A DNA stretch of 6,084 nucleotides from Gammaproteobacteria bacterium (GTDB taxonomy: Bacteria > Pseudomonadota > Gammaproteobacteria > Arenicellales > Poriferihabitantaceae): contig VXPI01000261.1 in assembly GCA_009839585.1 (NCBI GenBank), positions 1-6,084 on the forward strand, in the 5' to 3' direction. A program made the position numbers and the translations under genes. Shown in pieces: positions 1 through 6,031 of the stretch. The notes under the pieces were generated by a model, which made no database searches, was not told the DNA's origin, and worked only from the letters and a program-made list of their open reading frames with translations. Numbering within the stretch: the first letter of the stretch is position 1; each line of letters begins with the position of its first letter.

Positions 1-183
1 GAATTAACCGAGCCTGTATTTTCTTATTCAACGACTCGGCAGTGGGCAGCTGACCAGACTCTTATTGGCAGGAACGGGGAAATGGAAGACCTCTCTGGAG
101 CCTTGATTTTTCTGGCATCTGAAGCATCGAAATACATAACTGGACAAGTGCTGTTTGTCGATGGCGGGTTTACTGCAAGGTAG
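1..183 (+). CDS. SDR family oxidoreductase, C-terminal part (partial)
   Basis: Reading in frame from base 1 gives 60 codons ending in TAG at 181-183; the gene begins outside the window. The visible part carries the usual end of a classical short-chain dehydrogenase: an [13 protein letters not shown] stretch, then FLASEAS, then [13 protein letters not shown] just before the stop. These are the substrate-loop exit, the last helix and the final beta strand of the Rossmann fold. The catalytic Ser-Tyr-Lys and the nucleotide-binding TGxxxGxG lie upstream and cannot be seen, so cofactor and substrate cannot be judged. The ending resembles gluconate 5-dehydrogenase or 3-oxoacyl reductase-like SDRs, but that tail is shared across many subfamilies. 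The next gene on the same strand is a zinc polyol-type dehydrogenase 231 bp on, which suggests sugar or polyol catabolism; this is inference from context. The family call is secure, the substrate unknown. Confidence 0.9.
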   Translation, partial: ELTEPVFSYSTTRQWAADQTLIGRNGEMEDLSGALIFLASEASKYITGQVLFVDGGFTAR

Positions 184-264
184 GGTATGGGATTGAAAAA
201 CTGCCCGTCTCCGATATAGGGTCTGATGTTTCTCCCGCATGACAAATGCTCCGGCAGGCCTTGG

Positions 265-299
265 TGTCATCCCTCGTCGTTCAGTTGCAGGCGATGACA
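265..299. repeat. Imperfectly placed inverted repeat in the gap before the zinc dehydrogenase
   Basis: TGTCATC at 265-271 is matched by its reverse complement GATGACA at 293-299, with a 21-nt spacer. A second short pair, TTGCA at 285-289 and TGCAA at 306-310, overlaps it. They sit in the 231-bp gap between the SDR fragment and the zinc dehydrogenase, about 115-150 bp ahead of the latter's start. This could be an operator for a local regulator or simply chance, since 7-bp repeats are common. I found no convincing sigma-70 promoter in the gap; a TAAAAT at 367-372 is a possible -10 without a good -35. Confidence 0.2.
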
Positions 300-414
300 T
301 GAATTTGCAATGGCCCCGCATACTAACCAGCAAATTGACCGTGATGCTTGTCGGCAATCCGTTGAGTAAAATATTGAAGTGTATTTTTTCCTTGTCCAAA
401 CAGTGGAGTGAGTT

Positions 415-1401
415 ATGAAGGCACTAGTCTATACTGCCGAACAAGAGATGGCTTACCGCGATGAACCGGAACCTGAAGTAGGACCAGGGGACTCGCTGGT
501 TAAGATTCAGAGTGTCGGAATTTGCGGTTCCGACATGCACGCCTATCTGGGGCATGATGAACGTCGGGTCCCGCCCCTTATTCTGGGACACGAAGCTGTG
601 GGTACAGTTATGGAAGGGTCCAGTCCTGGTAGTCGTGTGGTACTGAATCCCCTGATTACCTGTATGCAGTGTGACTATTGCCTGTCCGGAAGACAAAACC
701 TGTGTGCCGAGCGTGATTTGATCGGAATGTATCGCCCTGGTGCGTTTGCTGAAATGATCGCAATTCCCGAACGAAACTTGATTGAAGTGCCAGAAGGAGT
801 GGATGCTGACAAGGCTGCACTTACAGAACCCGGAGCTACTGCGATTCATGCTGTAAATCTTGCCGAACGATCGGTTTTACGACCAGTTAGCGAAACGAGG
901 TCTCTTGTTATCGGTGCCGGTTCTGTCGGGTTATTGACTGCGCTTGCTCTCAAGGACAAGGGATCCCAAACTGATATTTCAGAAACCAATGCCCTTCGAC
1001 GCCAGACTGTAATGGAACATACGGATTGCTCAGTGTTTGATCCGATGGAGAGTCCACCGGATAAAGAAGCCTATGATTTGGTGTTTGATGCGGTAGGCAA
1101 TGCCAGAACCCGCAGTACTGCAGTAGATTGTGTTCGACCCGGCGGTGTTGTGGTACATATTGGCCTCATGGACAATGAAGGCCAGTTAGATACTCGTCGC
1201 ATGACACTCCAGGAAATTACCTTCATCGGCTGCTATACGTATTCTCCTGTCGATCTTCGAGTTACTCTTGAAAAACTACATAGCGGGGCTTTGGGATCCC
1301 TTGACTGGATTTCACCAAGACCATTGGACAGTGGAGCAGAAGCATTTAGGCAGATTTTCGAGGGACAATGTGCTGCTCCCAAAGTGGTTCTTCAAGTCTG
1401 A
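415..1401 (+). CDS. Zinc-dependent medium-chain alcohol/polyol dehydrogenase
   Basis: This 328-residue protein is a complete zinc-type medium-chain dehydrogenase that should oxidise a secondary alcohol of a polyol, sugar acid or similar compound with NAD+. The N-terminal GroES-like domain carries the catalytic zinc ligands Cys37 (GICGSD), His59-Glu60 (GHE) and a probable Glu138 (TEPGA). The structural zinc site has four cysteines at 83, 86, 89 and 97 in the standard C-x2-C-x2-C-x7-C spacing. The Rossmann domain begins near 163 with GAGSVG at 167-172, and the acidic residue after the second strand (Glu190, SETNALRR) points to NAD rather than NADP. The ATG is preceded by GGAG at 405-408 with 6-nt spacing, a good ribosome site. 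At 328 residues it is slightly shorter than the usual 340-350. It resembles L-idonate 5-dehydrogenase, sorbitol dehydrogenase and galactitol-phosphate dehydrogenase relatives; the substrate is not determined. An SDR fragment upstream on the same strand suggests a shared oxidation pathway. Confidence 0.92.
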   Translation: MKALVYTAEQEMAYRDEPEPEVGPGDSLVKIQSVGICGSDMHAYLGHDERRVPPLILGHEAVGTVMEGSSPGSRVVLNPLITCMQCDYCLSGRQNLCAERDLIGMYRPGAFAEMIAIPERNLIEVPEGVDADKAALTEPGATAIHAVNLAERSVLRPVSETRSLVIGAGSVGLLTALALKDKGSQTDISETNALRRQTVMEHTDCSVFDPMESPPDKEAYDLVFDAVGNARTRSTAVDCVRPGGVVVHIGLMDNEGQLDTRRMTLQEITFIGCYTYSPVDLRVTLEKLHSGALGSLDWISPRPLDSGAEAFRQIFEGQCAAPKVVLQV

Positions 1402-1556
1402 TTTTGCGTGTAGGGTTATTGAGCAGGTAACCCGGTGCCGACCCAGTCTTGACTGAATCATATTGACGCAAGAGCTAAGACTCCTGGCAAAGCCATGCTG
1501 GGATGAGTTAATGCCTTGTCACCCTGTTTGGAAGTATTGCGACAGCCCGGACGGTC

Positions 1557-1573
1557 GGCCTCTTCTTCAGGCC
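1557..1573. terminator. Small hairpin between convergent genes, possible weak terminator
   Basis: GGCCT at 1557-1561 pairs with AGGCC at 1569-1573 around a 7-nt pyrimidine-rich loop. It lies in the 179-bp gap between the convergent zinc dehydrogenase and SDR genes, 7 nt beyond the SDR stop when read on the minus strand. Neither side has a run of T, so it does not meet the rule for an intrinsic terminator. It may only stabilise a 3' end. The rest of the gap (1402-1556) shows no gene or clear signal. Confidence 0.25.
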
Positions 1574-1580
1574 TGCAAGA

Positions 1581-2369
1581 TTACAATGATTGAACCAGGT
1601 GCCCACCATCGACGGGTATCACGGCACCATTGAGAAAACTACCGGCATCACTGACCAGCATTAATAATGGAATATTCAGTTCATGCAGTAGTCCAGTCCT
1701 ACCGGCCGGTGTTTTTTCGATATATTCCACCCCGGCATCGGAATCCAGATACTCACGATTCATGTCTGTCTTGAAGTAGCCGGGACAGAGCGCATTTACA
1801 CGAATTCCTTTGGTGCCAAGTTCCATTGCCATGCTTTTGGTAAGTTGGATAACTCCGGCTTTTGAGACTGAATAGGCTGCTTGGCCGAAACCCGGTTGCA
1901 TTCCAAGGATAGAGGCGATATTCACGATACAGCCTGGTTTCTGGTTTTCCAGCATATGCCGGGAAACTAACTGTGAAAGCCGATACATCCCGTGCAAGTT
2001 TGTTTCCATGATTTCAGACCAGATCTCTTTTTCGATTCCAGTGAAACGGGCTGAATGGGTGATTCCGGCATTATTGACCAGAATATTGATCGGCCCCAGA
2101 GCATTAACCACAGACCCTACGGCAACCGTGATTGATGGGTCGCTTTGCACATCGAGTTCGACTGATAGCGTCCTATTCGATAAGCCAGAAGCTGTATGAC
2201 CGAGTTTGGTACGATTTCGTCCTGCAATTGCGACCGTTGCCCCTGCCTGATCAAGTACATGTGCAAAGTGGGCGCCCAGTCCTCCCGATGCACCAGTGAC
2301 CAGGGCAACTCGACCCGATAGATCAAGAAGGTGGATAGAAGAGGGAAGGCCGGTATTCACCAAAAACAC
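1581..2369 (-). CDS. Classical SDR family NAD(P)-dependent oxidoreductase
   Basis: This 262-residue protein is a complete classical short-chain dehydrogenase/reductase, a cytosolic enzyme that interconverts an alcohol and a ketone. The cofactor motif TGASGGLG is at 25-32, and AGRNR at 49-53, with Arg51 after the second strand, favours NADP(H). The NNAG motif is at 99-102. The catalytic tetrad is Asn124, Ser153, Tyr166 and Lys170 (YSVSK), followed by CPGY at 195-198 and the terminal VDGGH. The call of family is firm; the substrate is unknown (3-oxoacyl, sugar-acid or steroid-type relatives all look alike). The start is uncertain. The reading frame opens after a TAA at 2379-2381 and the first start is GTG at 2369, with TTG at 2363 and GTG at 2360 as alternatives; none has a visible Shine-Dalgarno sequence. 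The tRNA-Arg gene on the same strand ends 15 nt upstream with no terminator between, so this gene is likely on the tRNA transcript. Confidence 0.92.
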   Translation of the reverse strand: MFLVNTGLPSSIHLLDLSGRVALVTGASGGLGAHFAHVLDQAGATVAIAGRNRTKLGHTASGLSNRTLSVELDVQSDPSITVAVGSVVNALGPINILVNNAGITHSARFTGIEKEIWSEIMETNLHGMYRLSQLVSRHMLENQKPGCIVNIASILGMQPGFGQAAYSVSKAGVIQLTKSMAMELGTKGIRVNALCPGYFKTDMNREYLDSDAGVEYIEKTPAGRTGLLHELNIPLLMLVSDAGSFLNGAVIPVDGGHLVQSL

Positions 2370-2384
2370 ATGAAGCAGTTAATA

Positions 2385-2677
2385 TGGCGTCCCCGAGAGG
2401 ATTCGAACCTCTGACCTGTCGCTTCATACCCACTACAGTTTTCACTGCCAGTTCATGACTGTTTGGAGTCTGGACTATCTCTTGACCATGAGCATAATCG
2501 CTTGTAGGTCCCACCCGTCTAGTCTCTACACCTTCCAACTTATGGCTTGGCTAGGGATTGCCATCGGCCTGAACCGTTAAGGTTTCCCCTAATTTGAGTG
2601 GATTCATGCAGGGAGTTTCCAACCCCGATGCCCAATTTACAGGAGGCGACCGTTCTATCCTGCTGAACTACGGGGAC
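2385..2677 (-). tRNA. tRNA-Arg(CCU), interrupted by a group I intron
   Basis: The two exons, 2641-2677 and 2385-2424, join to a 77-nt tRNA. Acceptor GTCCCCG pairs with CGGGGAC; T8, A9; D stem GTTC/GAAC with a loop containing GG; anticodon stem GTCGC/GCGAC; anticodon loop C-T-CCT-A-A, giving anticodon CCU, which reads the arginine codon AGG. The variable loop is AGGTC, the T stem AGAGG/CCTCT with loop TTCGAAT, discriminator G73, and CCA is encoded at 2385-2387. Every stem is fully paired only when the 216 bases at 2425-2640, which fall between positions 36 and 37, are removed. No other tRNA is seen nearby. An extended -10 promoter lies just upstream at 2689-2697. The tRNA 3' end is followed after 15 nt by the SDR gene on the same strand. 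Intactness of all stems suggests a working gene and a splicing intron. Confidence 0.95.
2425..2640 (-). ncRNA. Group I intron (subgroup IC3-like) in the tRNA-Arg anticodon loop
   Basis: This 216-nt self-splicing type RNA has no open reading frame of note, so no homing endonuclease. The 5' splice site follows U36 and the intron ends with G2425, as group I rules require. Pairings read by hand on the minus strand: P1, exon CCU with GGG at 2633-2631 including the U-G wobble; P10, exon AA (37-38) with UU at 2635-2634; P2, 2630-2605; P3, CCACTC at 2601-2596 with GGGTGG at 2516-2511; P4, TAGGGG at 2591-2586 with TCCCTA at 2557-2552; P5, a CC/GG helix with a CGG/CCG extension between the P4 strands; P6, GCC at 2551-2549 with GGT at 2532-2530; P7, GACTA at 2524-2520 with TAGTC at 2477-2473; P8, GACC at 2510-2507 with GGTC at 2487-2484; P9-region hairpins at 2470-2457 and 2447-2436, the second capped by GAAA. 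The strand GGTGTAGAGACTAGACGG and ATAGTCCAG closely match, from memory, the Azoarcus tRNA-Ile intron core. No tool check was done. Confidence 0.93.
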
Positions 2678-2688
2678 GCAATGCGGGT

Positions 2689-2697
2689 ATTCTACCA
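2689..2697 (-). promoter_or_regulatory. Extended -10 promoter of the tRNA-Arg gene
   Basis: Read on the minus strand, TGGTAGAAT gives an extended -10 (TG, one base, then TAGAAT at 2694-2689, five of six matches to TATAAT). It is followed by the GC-rich ACCCGC, a discriminator of the type often found at stringently controlled stable-RNA promoters. Transcription would begin near 2682, about 5 nt ahead of the mature tRNA end. No good -35 was found at 16-18 bp, which is tolerated with an extended -10. Placement directly ahead of the tRNA supports the call; it probably also drives the SDR gene. Confidence 0.55.
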
Positions 2698-2770
2698 GAA
2701 TCAATATGGATAGAAGAGGATGGATAGCACAGGATATTCTCAGTACCATTATGTCATTGCGGCATGCATC

Positions 2771-2799
2771 TTGACAATTTTACAAGTTTCTTTGATGAT
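2771..2799 (+). promoter_or_regulatory. Candidate sigma-70 promoter of the AAA-type ATPase gene
   Basis: A perfect -35 hexamer TTGACA at 2771-2776 is followed 17 bp later by GATGAT at 2794-2799, four of six matches to TATAAT. Transcription would start near 2806, leaving a leader of about 100 nt before the ATPase start. The hexamer and spacing are good but the -10 is weak and no other evidence supports it. Confidence 0.4.
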
Positions 2800-2898
2800 G
2801 GTGCCTGCCTATCGCCAAATTAACAACTACTCATGAAATCAATGCTGATTCCCAGTTTCTGCATGTTTATTAGACACTCACCCAACTGCAGTAGAGCC

Positions 2899-2903
2899 GG
2901 AGG
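2899..2903 (+). promoter_or_regulatory. Shine-Dalgarno site unusually close to the ATPase start
   Basis: GGAGG at 2899-2903 is the strongest ribosome site in the area but stands only 3 nt before the ATG at 2907, closer than the usual 5-9 nt. The next in-frame ATG, at 2946 (Met14), lacks a comparable site, so 2907 is kept as the start. The first 13 residues lie outside the recognisable domain. Confidence 0.5.
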
Positions 2904-2906
2904 TAT

Positions 2907-4133
2907 ATGGAAACCGGTTTTCAACTTCTCTTAAAAGATCAAACGATGGCAAGCGCAAAACTTAATATCGCAAACAATCCGTTTACAGCAGGGCATGGTA
3001 AAGTGCCTCCTTTCCTGGCAGGTCGGGAGGACGATAAGCACAAGCTTTACGAATTGCTGGGAAGAACAATCGGCGGAGAGGTGGTAACCAGCAACCTGTA
3101 TATCTTCGCTCCAAGAGGTATGGGGAAAACGAGTCTGCTTGAGCAGGTTGGGAAAGAATTGAAATCACTCAACAGGGATAAAGGAAAATCAGCGGTGATC
3201 ATGACTGCGGTGAATGCCATGCAGACAGTCGAGGAAGCTCGCAAGACCCTGATTGACGACATCGGTATTTCGTTCCGCAATTCGTTATTGCCAGAGAAAG
3301 TGATTGCCGACTTGAATATCCTGTCGGCACAATGGAGTGCAAAAGAAAAAAGCTGGTCCAGTGTTTGTGGTTATCTGGCAGAAAAATGCCGGAAACGACC
3401 CGTGGTTTTCATGGTCGATGAAGCACACCGACTATCCCCGGATGTATTGGCGGCGGTGGTGGACGACATTGAAATGATTCGTCGAAAGGATGGCCCAGTC
3501 GTAGGCGTATTCGCCGGCAAGCCCCTATTACTCGACGTGATTGGAGAGGCCGGGGTTTCTTATGAGGAGCGAAGCGACTATATATCCCTGGATCTGCTCA
3601 ATGACAGGGATTCTGCAGCAGCAATAGAGTACCCGATGTCGACCTCTTCAATAAAAATCACCCGCTCAGCAATGAATCAGGTGGTCGAGGATGCACAGGG
3701 ATATCCGACCTATCTTCAATACTGGGGGAGCGAGCTTTGGAAGCTGGGTATCGAGAAAACAGGTCAGAATGTTATAGGAGAAGCAGACGTGGCACTTGTT
3801 CGTCCGGAGATAAGCAAACGCAAGCAATTGGCAGATCAGTCCAGATTTGATCGATGGTCGAAAGAAGACAGCAGGTTGCTGGTGTCCCTGACAGAACGAT
3901 TACGGGATATCGGCGGTGTCAACAGGCTGTGCATGGAGGAAATGATAGAAGAGGAGCTTGAAAGGCAGGGCCGGAATATAGTCGAAACAGACAGAATTTT
4001 CCGCAAGATGATCGAAACGGACTATGTTTGGTCTCCGCTGGGAACTACGAATTACAAGGCGGCGTTACCGAGCTATTTTAGTTTTATACTGGGTCAGGAA
4101 ATGGAAAGAGCGGCACAGCAAAAGTCGGCATAG
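2907..4133 (+). CDS. AAA-type (AAA_16/Orc1-like) ATP-binding protein of unknown role
   Basis: This 408-residue protein is a P-loop ATPase of the AAA_16/Orc1-Cdc6-like group, probably cytosolic; no signal peptide or membrane segment is visible. A typical entry motif NPF...PPFLAGRE is at 24-41. Walker A is APRGMGKT at 68-75, with Ala in place of the first Gly, and Walker B is VVFMVDE at 166-172 with Asp171-Glu172. GVFAGKPLL at 200-208 occupies the sensor-1 strand position, and GYPTYLQYWGSELW at 265-278 looks like the small helical lid. Residues about 316-395 are rich in charged helices and end in short hydrophobic strands, consistent with a winged-helix tail. This layout is seen in many stand-alone bacterial ATPases with no assigned job; STAND-type signalling or DNA-associated roles are possible. 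It is alone on its strand, with the interrupted tRNA diverging on its left and a membrane protein converging on its right, so context gives no partner. Family firm, function unknown. Confidence 0.88.
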   Translation: METGFQLLLKDQTMASAKLNIANNPFTAGHGKVPPFLAGREDDKHKLYELLGRTIGGEVVTSNLYIFAPRGMGKTSLLEQVGKELKSLNRDKGKSAVIMTAVNAMQTVEEARKTLIDDIGISFRNSLLPEKVIADLNILSAQWSAKEKSWSSVCGYLAEKCRKRPVVFMVDEAHRLSPDVLAAVVDDIEMIRRKDGPVVGVFAGKPLLLDVIGEAGVSYEERSDYISLDLLNDRDSAAAIEYPMSTSSIKITRSAMNQVVEDAQGYPTYLQYWGSELWKLGIEKTGQNVIGEADVALVRPEISKRKQLADQSRFDRWSKEDSRLLVSLTERLRDIGGVNRLCMEEMIEEELERQGRNIVETDRIFRKMIETDYVWSPLGTTNYKAALPSYFSFILGQEMERAAQQKSA

Positions 4134-4156
4134 GTCAACAAGGCACGGAGATTTTC

Positions 4157-4179
4157 CATGGGTATGAATGAACCCCATG
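4157..4179. terminator. Hairpin between convergent ATPase and membrane-protein genes
   Basis: CATGGG at 4157-4162 pairs with CCCATG at 4174-4179 across an 11-nt loop, in the 101-bp gap between convergent genes and 23 bp after the ATPase stop. There is no T run on the plus side; on the minus side it is followed by GAAAATCT, also poor. It may be a weak two-way terminator or a 3'-end stabiliser. Stem length and loop size make this uncertain. Confidence 0.25.
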
Positions 4180-4234
4180 AGTAAATGACTTTGCCATGCG
4201 TAACATTCCAAATGATTCACTCAACTTCTCAACT

Positions 4235-4747
4235 TTAACCGGGCAGGGAACCAGTTCGACGATTAAGCAGGAAAAGCACCACACCCAGGAGAACGATGGA
4301 AACTGCCGCATAGAATAGCGACCCTTCATCCGATTCGCCCTGATGCAGAACTTCAACTCCCAGGGGAGTGAAGAGGTGAAAGAATACTGCGCCAGTCATC
4401 ACGGCACTCGCCATGAGTCCCCCAAACTGATGGAATTTCTGGCGCACTCCCTGACTTTTCGACATGCCAAGCAGGCCTGAAATCCAGTATATCGCTGGTG
4501 CAATCAGAACTAGCGAGGTAAGAATTTCAAAACTGCCGACGAGATAGGGTCCAAACCGGGCAAAAAACGTACCCAGCCACTCGAAAAATACCTCGCCCAT
4601 CCAATTTCCGATCGTTCCAAATATATGCTGGGTATCAGGGTGGTTTGTAAATTTATAGGGAATCGATGTCAGGAATACCCTGCAGATCCATACAACAATG
4701 CACCAACTGATCAAGGGAACAAGAAATTTCTTGAGGCTATCGTTCAT
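4235..4747 (-). CDS. Small four-helix membrane protein, DoxX-like
   Basis: This 170-residue protein is predicted to sit in the inner membrane with four hydrophobic segments at about 8-30, 68-90, 108-130 and 143-162. Features shared with DoxX-like proteins of Proteobacteria are the IPYKFTNHPDT segment after the first helix, FGTIGNWMG at 43-51, GPYLVGSFEI at 66-75 opening the second helix, and AVFFHLFTPLGV at 120-131 in the third. Members of this group have been linked loosely to respiratory or sulfur and redox chemistry, but no activity can be inferred for this one. The charged stretch 97-106 between helices two and three (SKSQGVRQKF) looks like a cytoplasmic or periplasmic loop. ATG at 4747 is used; no clear Shine-Dalgarno precedes it. 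It lies 76 bp downstream of the trans-sulfuration enzyme on the same strand, without an obvious terminator, so co-transcription is possible. Confidence 0.82.
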   Translation of the reverse strand: MNDSLKKFLVPLISWCIVVWICRVFLTSIPYKFTNHPDTQHIFGTIGNWMGEVFFEWLGTFFARFGPYLVGSFEILTSLVLIAPAIYWISGLLGMSKSQGVRQKFHQFGGLMASAVMTGAVFFHLFTPLGVEVLHQGESDEGSLFYAAVSIVLLGVVLFLLNRRTGSLPG

Positions 4748-4823
4748 TGTGTATTGCGACTGAAGCCGGTTTTTGGTGAGAACTGAATTACGGCACTTTT
4801 TTCTGCGACTTTCCTAGTTTGCC

Positions 4824-6002
4824 TCATTTGCATAATAGCCGGTCTAATGCCTGCTTGAGATCCGCTATCAAGTCATCGACCGATTCCAAGCCGGTCGAAA
4901 GGCGAACCAGCCCATCCGTAATCCCGACCGACATTCGTTCCTCACGCGGCATATCCGCATGCGTCATAGTCACGGAATGGGTAACCAGCGACTCGACAGA
5001 CCCCAGGTTTTCAGCAAGGCTCCATAACTCGAGTGTGTTCATCAATTGTTTACCTGCCTGAACACCGCCTTTTACCTCAAACCAGAGCATCGACCCAAAC
5101 CCGCTTGCCTGACGGGTTGCCAATTCCTTTTGAGGAAAACCATCAAGACCCGGATAACATACCCGCTCAACAGCATCATGAGTAGTAAGGAAATCAGCAA
5201 TCCGGGCCGCATTCTCTGACTGGGCCCGGATTCGGGTGCTTAAAGTCTTGCATCCTTGTAGTGTATAGAATGCAACCATTGGAGTCATGTTGCTTCCCAG
5301 ACAGTTTCTCACGAACTTGATCGACTCAAGCGTTTCCGGGTTATTTGCAGTAATCGAGCCGCCAACACTGATATTGTGTCCCTCCATGAATTTCGTAGTT
5401 GAATGCAGGGATATGTCAGCACCGAGTTCCAGCGGTCTCTGAAAATACGGTGTCAGAAAAGTGTTGTCGACGACATGAGGGATGTTGTTTTCCCTGGCAA
5501 TTTCTGAAACTGCTGCAACATCCGTCAGCTTGAGGGTCGGGTTTGCCGGTGTTTCGGTAAAAATCAGACGTGTTTCCGGCCGTACCGCCTGAGCAACATT
5601 AACCGGGTCTGAAGTATCGACAAAACTGAAATCCACACCAAATCGGGATAATACCTGAGTCGAAAGTCGATGCGTTCCACCATATACGACATCCGACAGA
5701 ATACAGTGATCTCCATGATTCAGCAAAGCCATCATGGTAGCACTGGTGGCTGCCATGCCCGTTGCAAAACACGCACTACCAACACCGTTTTCCAGTGAAG
5801 TGATTTTCTCTTCCAGTGCGGCTACTGTAGGGTTGCCTGAACGGCTGTAGGAATACCCTTTTTCCAGATACTGGTCAACGGATTCCTGAACATAGGTTGT
5901 AGTCTGGTAAATTGGCGTCAGTATCGCACCGGTTGTCGGATCGGGTACCACGCCATCGTGTACCTCCCGGGTCTGGAAACTATGCCTGGTTTTATCGCTC
6001 AT
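4824..6002 (-). CDS. PLP-dependent cystathionine gamma-synthase/gamma-lyase family enzyme
   Basis: This 392-residue protein is a full-length Cys/Met-metabolism PLP enzyme, cytosolic and normally a tetramer, acting in trans-sulfuration between cysteine and homocysteine. Landmarks: YSRSGNPT at 52-59 (Arg54 contacts the phosphate in the neighbouring subunit), TGMAA at 81-85, VVYGGT at 105-110 with Tyr107 stacking on the cofactor, ETPANPT at 150-156, VVDNTF at 177-182 with Asp179 holding the pyridine nitrogen, and STTK at 201-204 with Lys204 forming the Schiff base. Near the end, VRLSTGLE at 366-373 carries the substrate carboxylate Arg367. Glu337 in the GSVESL motif is the residue typical of gamma-synthases and gamma-lyases; beta-lyases have a bulkier residue there. 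VVYGGT, without the active-site Cys of methionine gamma-lyase, argues against that enzyme. Synthase and lyase cannot be separated by eye, so no symbol is given. The ATG at 6002 has only a weak upstream AAGA as ribosome site. Confidence 0.93.
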   Translation of the reverse strand: MSDKTRHSFQTREVHDGVVPDPTTGAILTPIYQTTTYVQESVDQYLEKGYSYSRSGNPTVAALEEKITSLENGVGSACFATGMAATSATMMALLNHGDHCILSDVVYGGTHRLSTQVLSRFGVDFSFVDTSDPVNVAQAVRPETRLIFTETPANPTLKLTDVAAVSEIARENNIPHVVDNTFLTPYFQRPLELGADISLHSTTKFMEGHNISVGGSITANNPETLESIKFVRNCLGSNMTPMVAFYTLQGCKTLSTRIRAQSENAARIADFLTTHDAVERVCYPGLDGFPQKELATRQASGFGSMLWFEVKGGVQAGKQLMNTLELWSLAENLGSVESLVTHSVTMTHADMPREERMSVGITDGLVRLSTGLESVDDLIADLKQALDRLLCK

Positions 6003-6031
6003 GTTGAATCTTGTAATCGGTCGGGATTGAA

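Noticed and set aside
28..399. 123-codon minus-strand open frame over the SDR end and the following gap
   Set aside because: It overlaps the clearly coding SDR tail on the other strand, and its protein shows no motif or domain.
424..849. Long open frame on the minus strand opposite the zinc dehydrogenase
   Set aside because: The plus-strand frame has full zinc-site and Rossmann motifs; the reverse frame has no recognisable domain and is a shadow.
1268..1456. Small plus-strand open frame overlapping the zinc dehydrogenase end
   Set aside because: It is out of frame with the dehydrogenase, has no ribosome site seen and no protein features.
2385..2424. tRNA 3' end as an integration (att) site for a mobile element
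   Set aside because: No direct copy of the tRNA end was found elsewhere in the window and no integrase gene is present.
2323..2749. Two minus-strand open frames covering the tRNA and intron
   Set aside because: Their bases are explained by tRNA stems and intron pairings; the translated text is non-protein-like, so no intron-encoded endonuclease is called.
4135..4356. Minus-strand open frame overlapping the end of the membrane protein gene in another frame
   Set aside because: The membrane protein frame has four clear hydrophobic segments and family motifs; the other frame has none.
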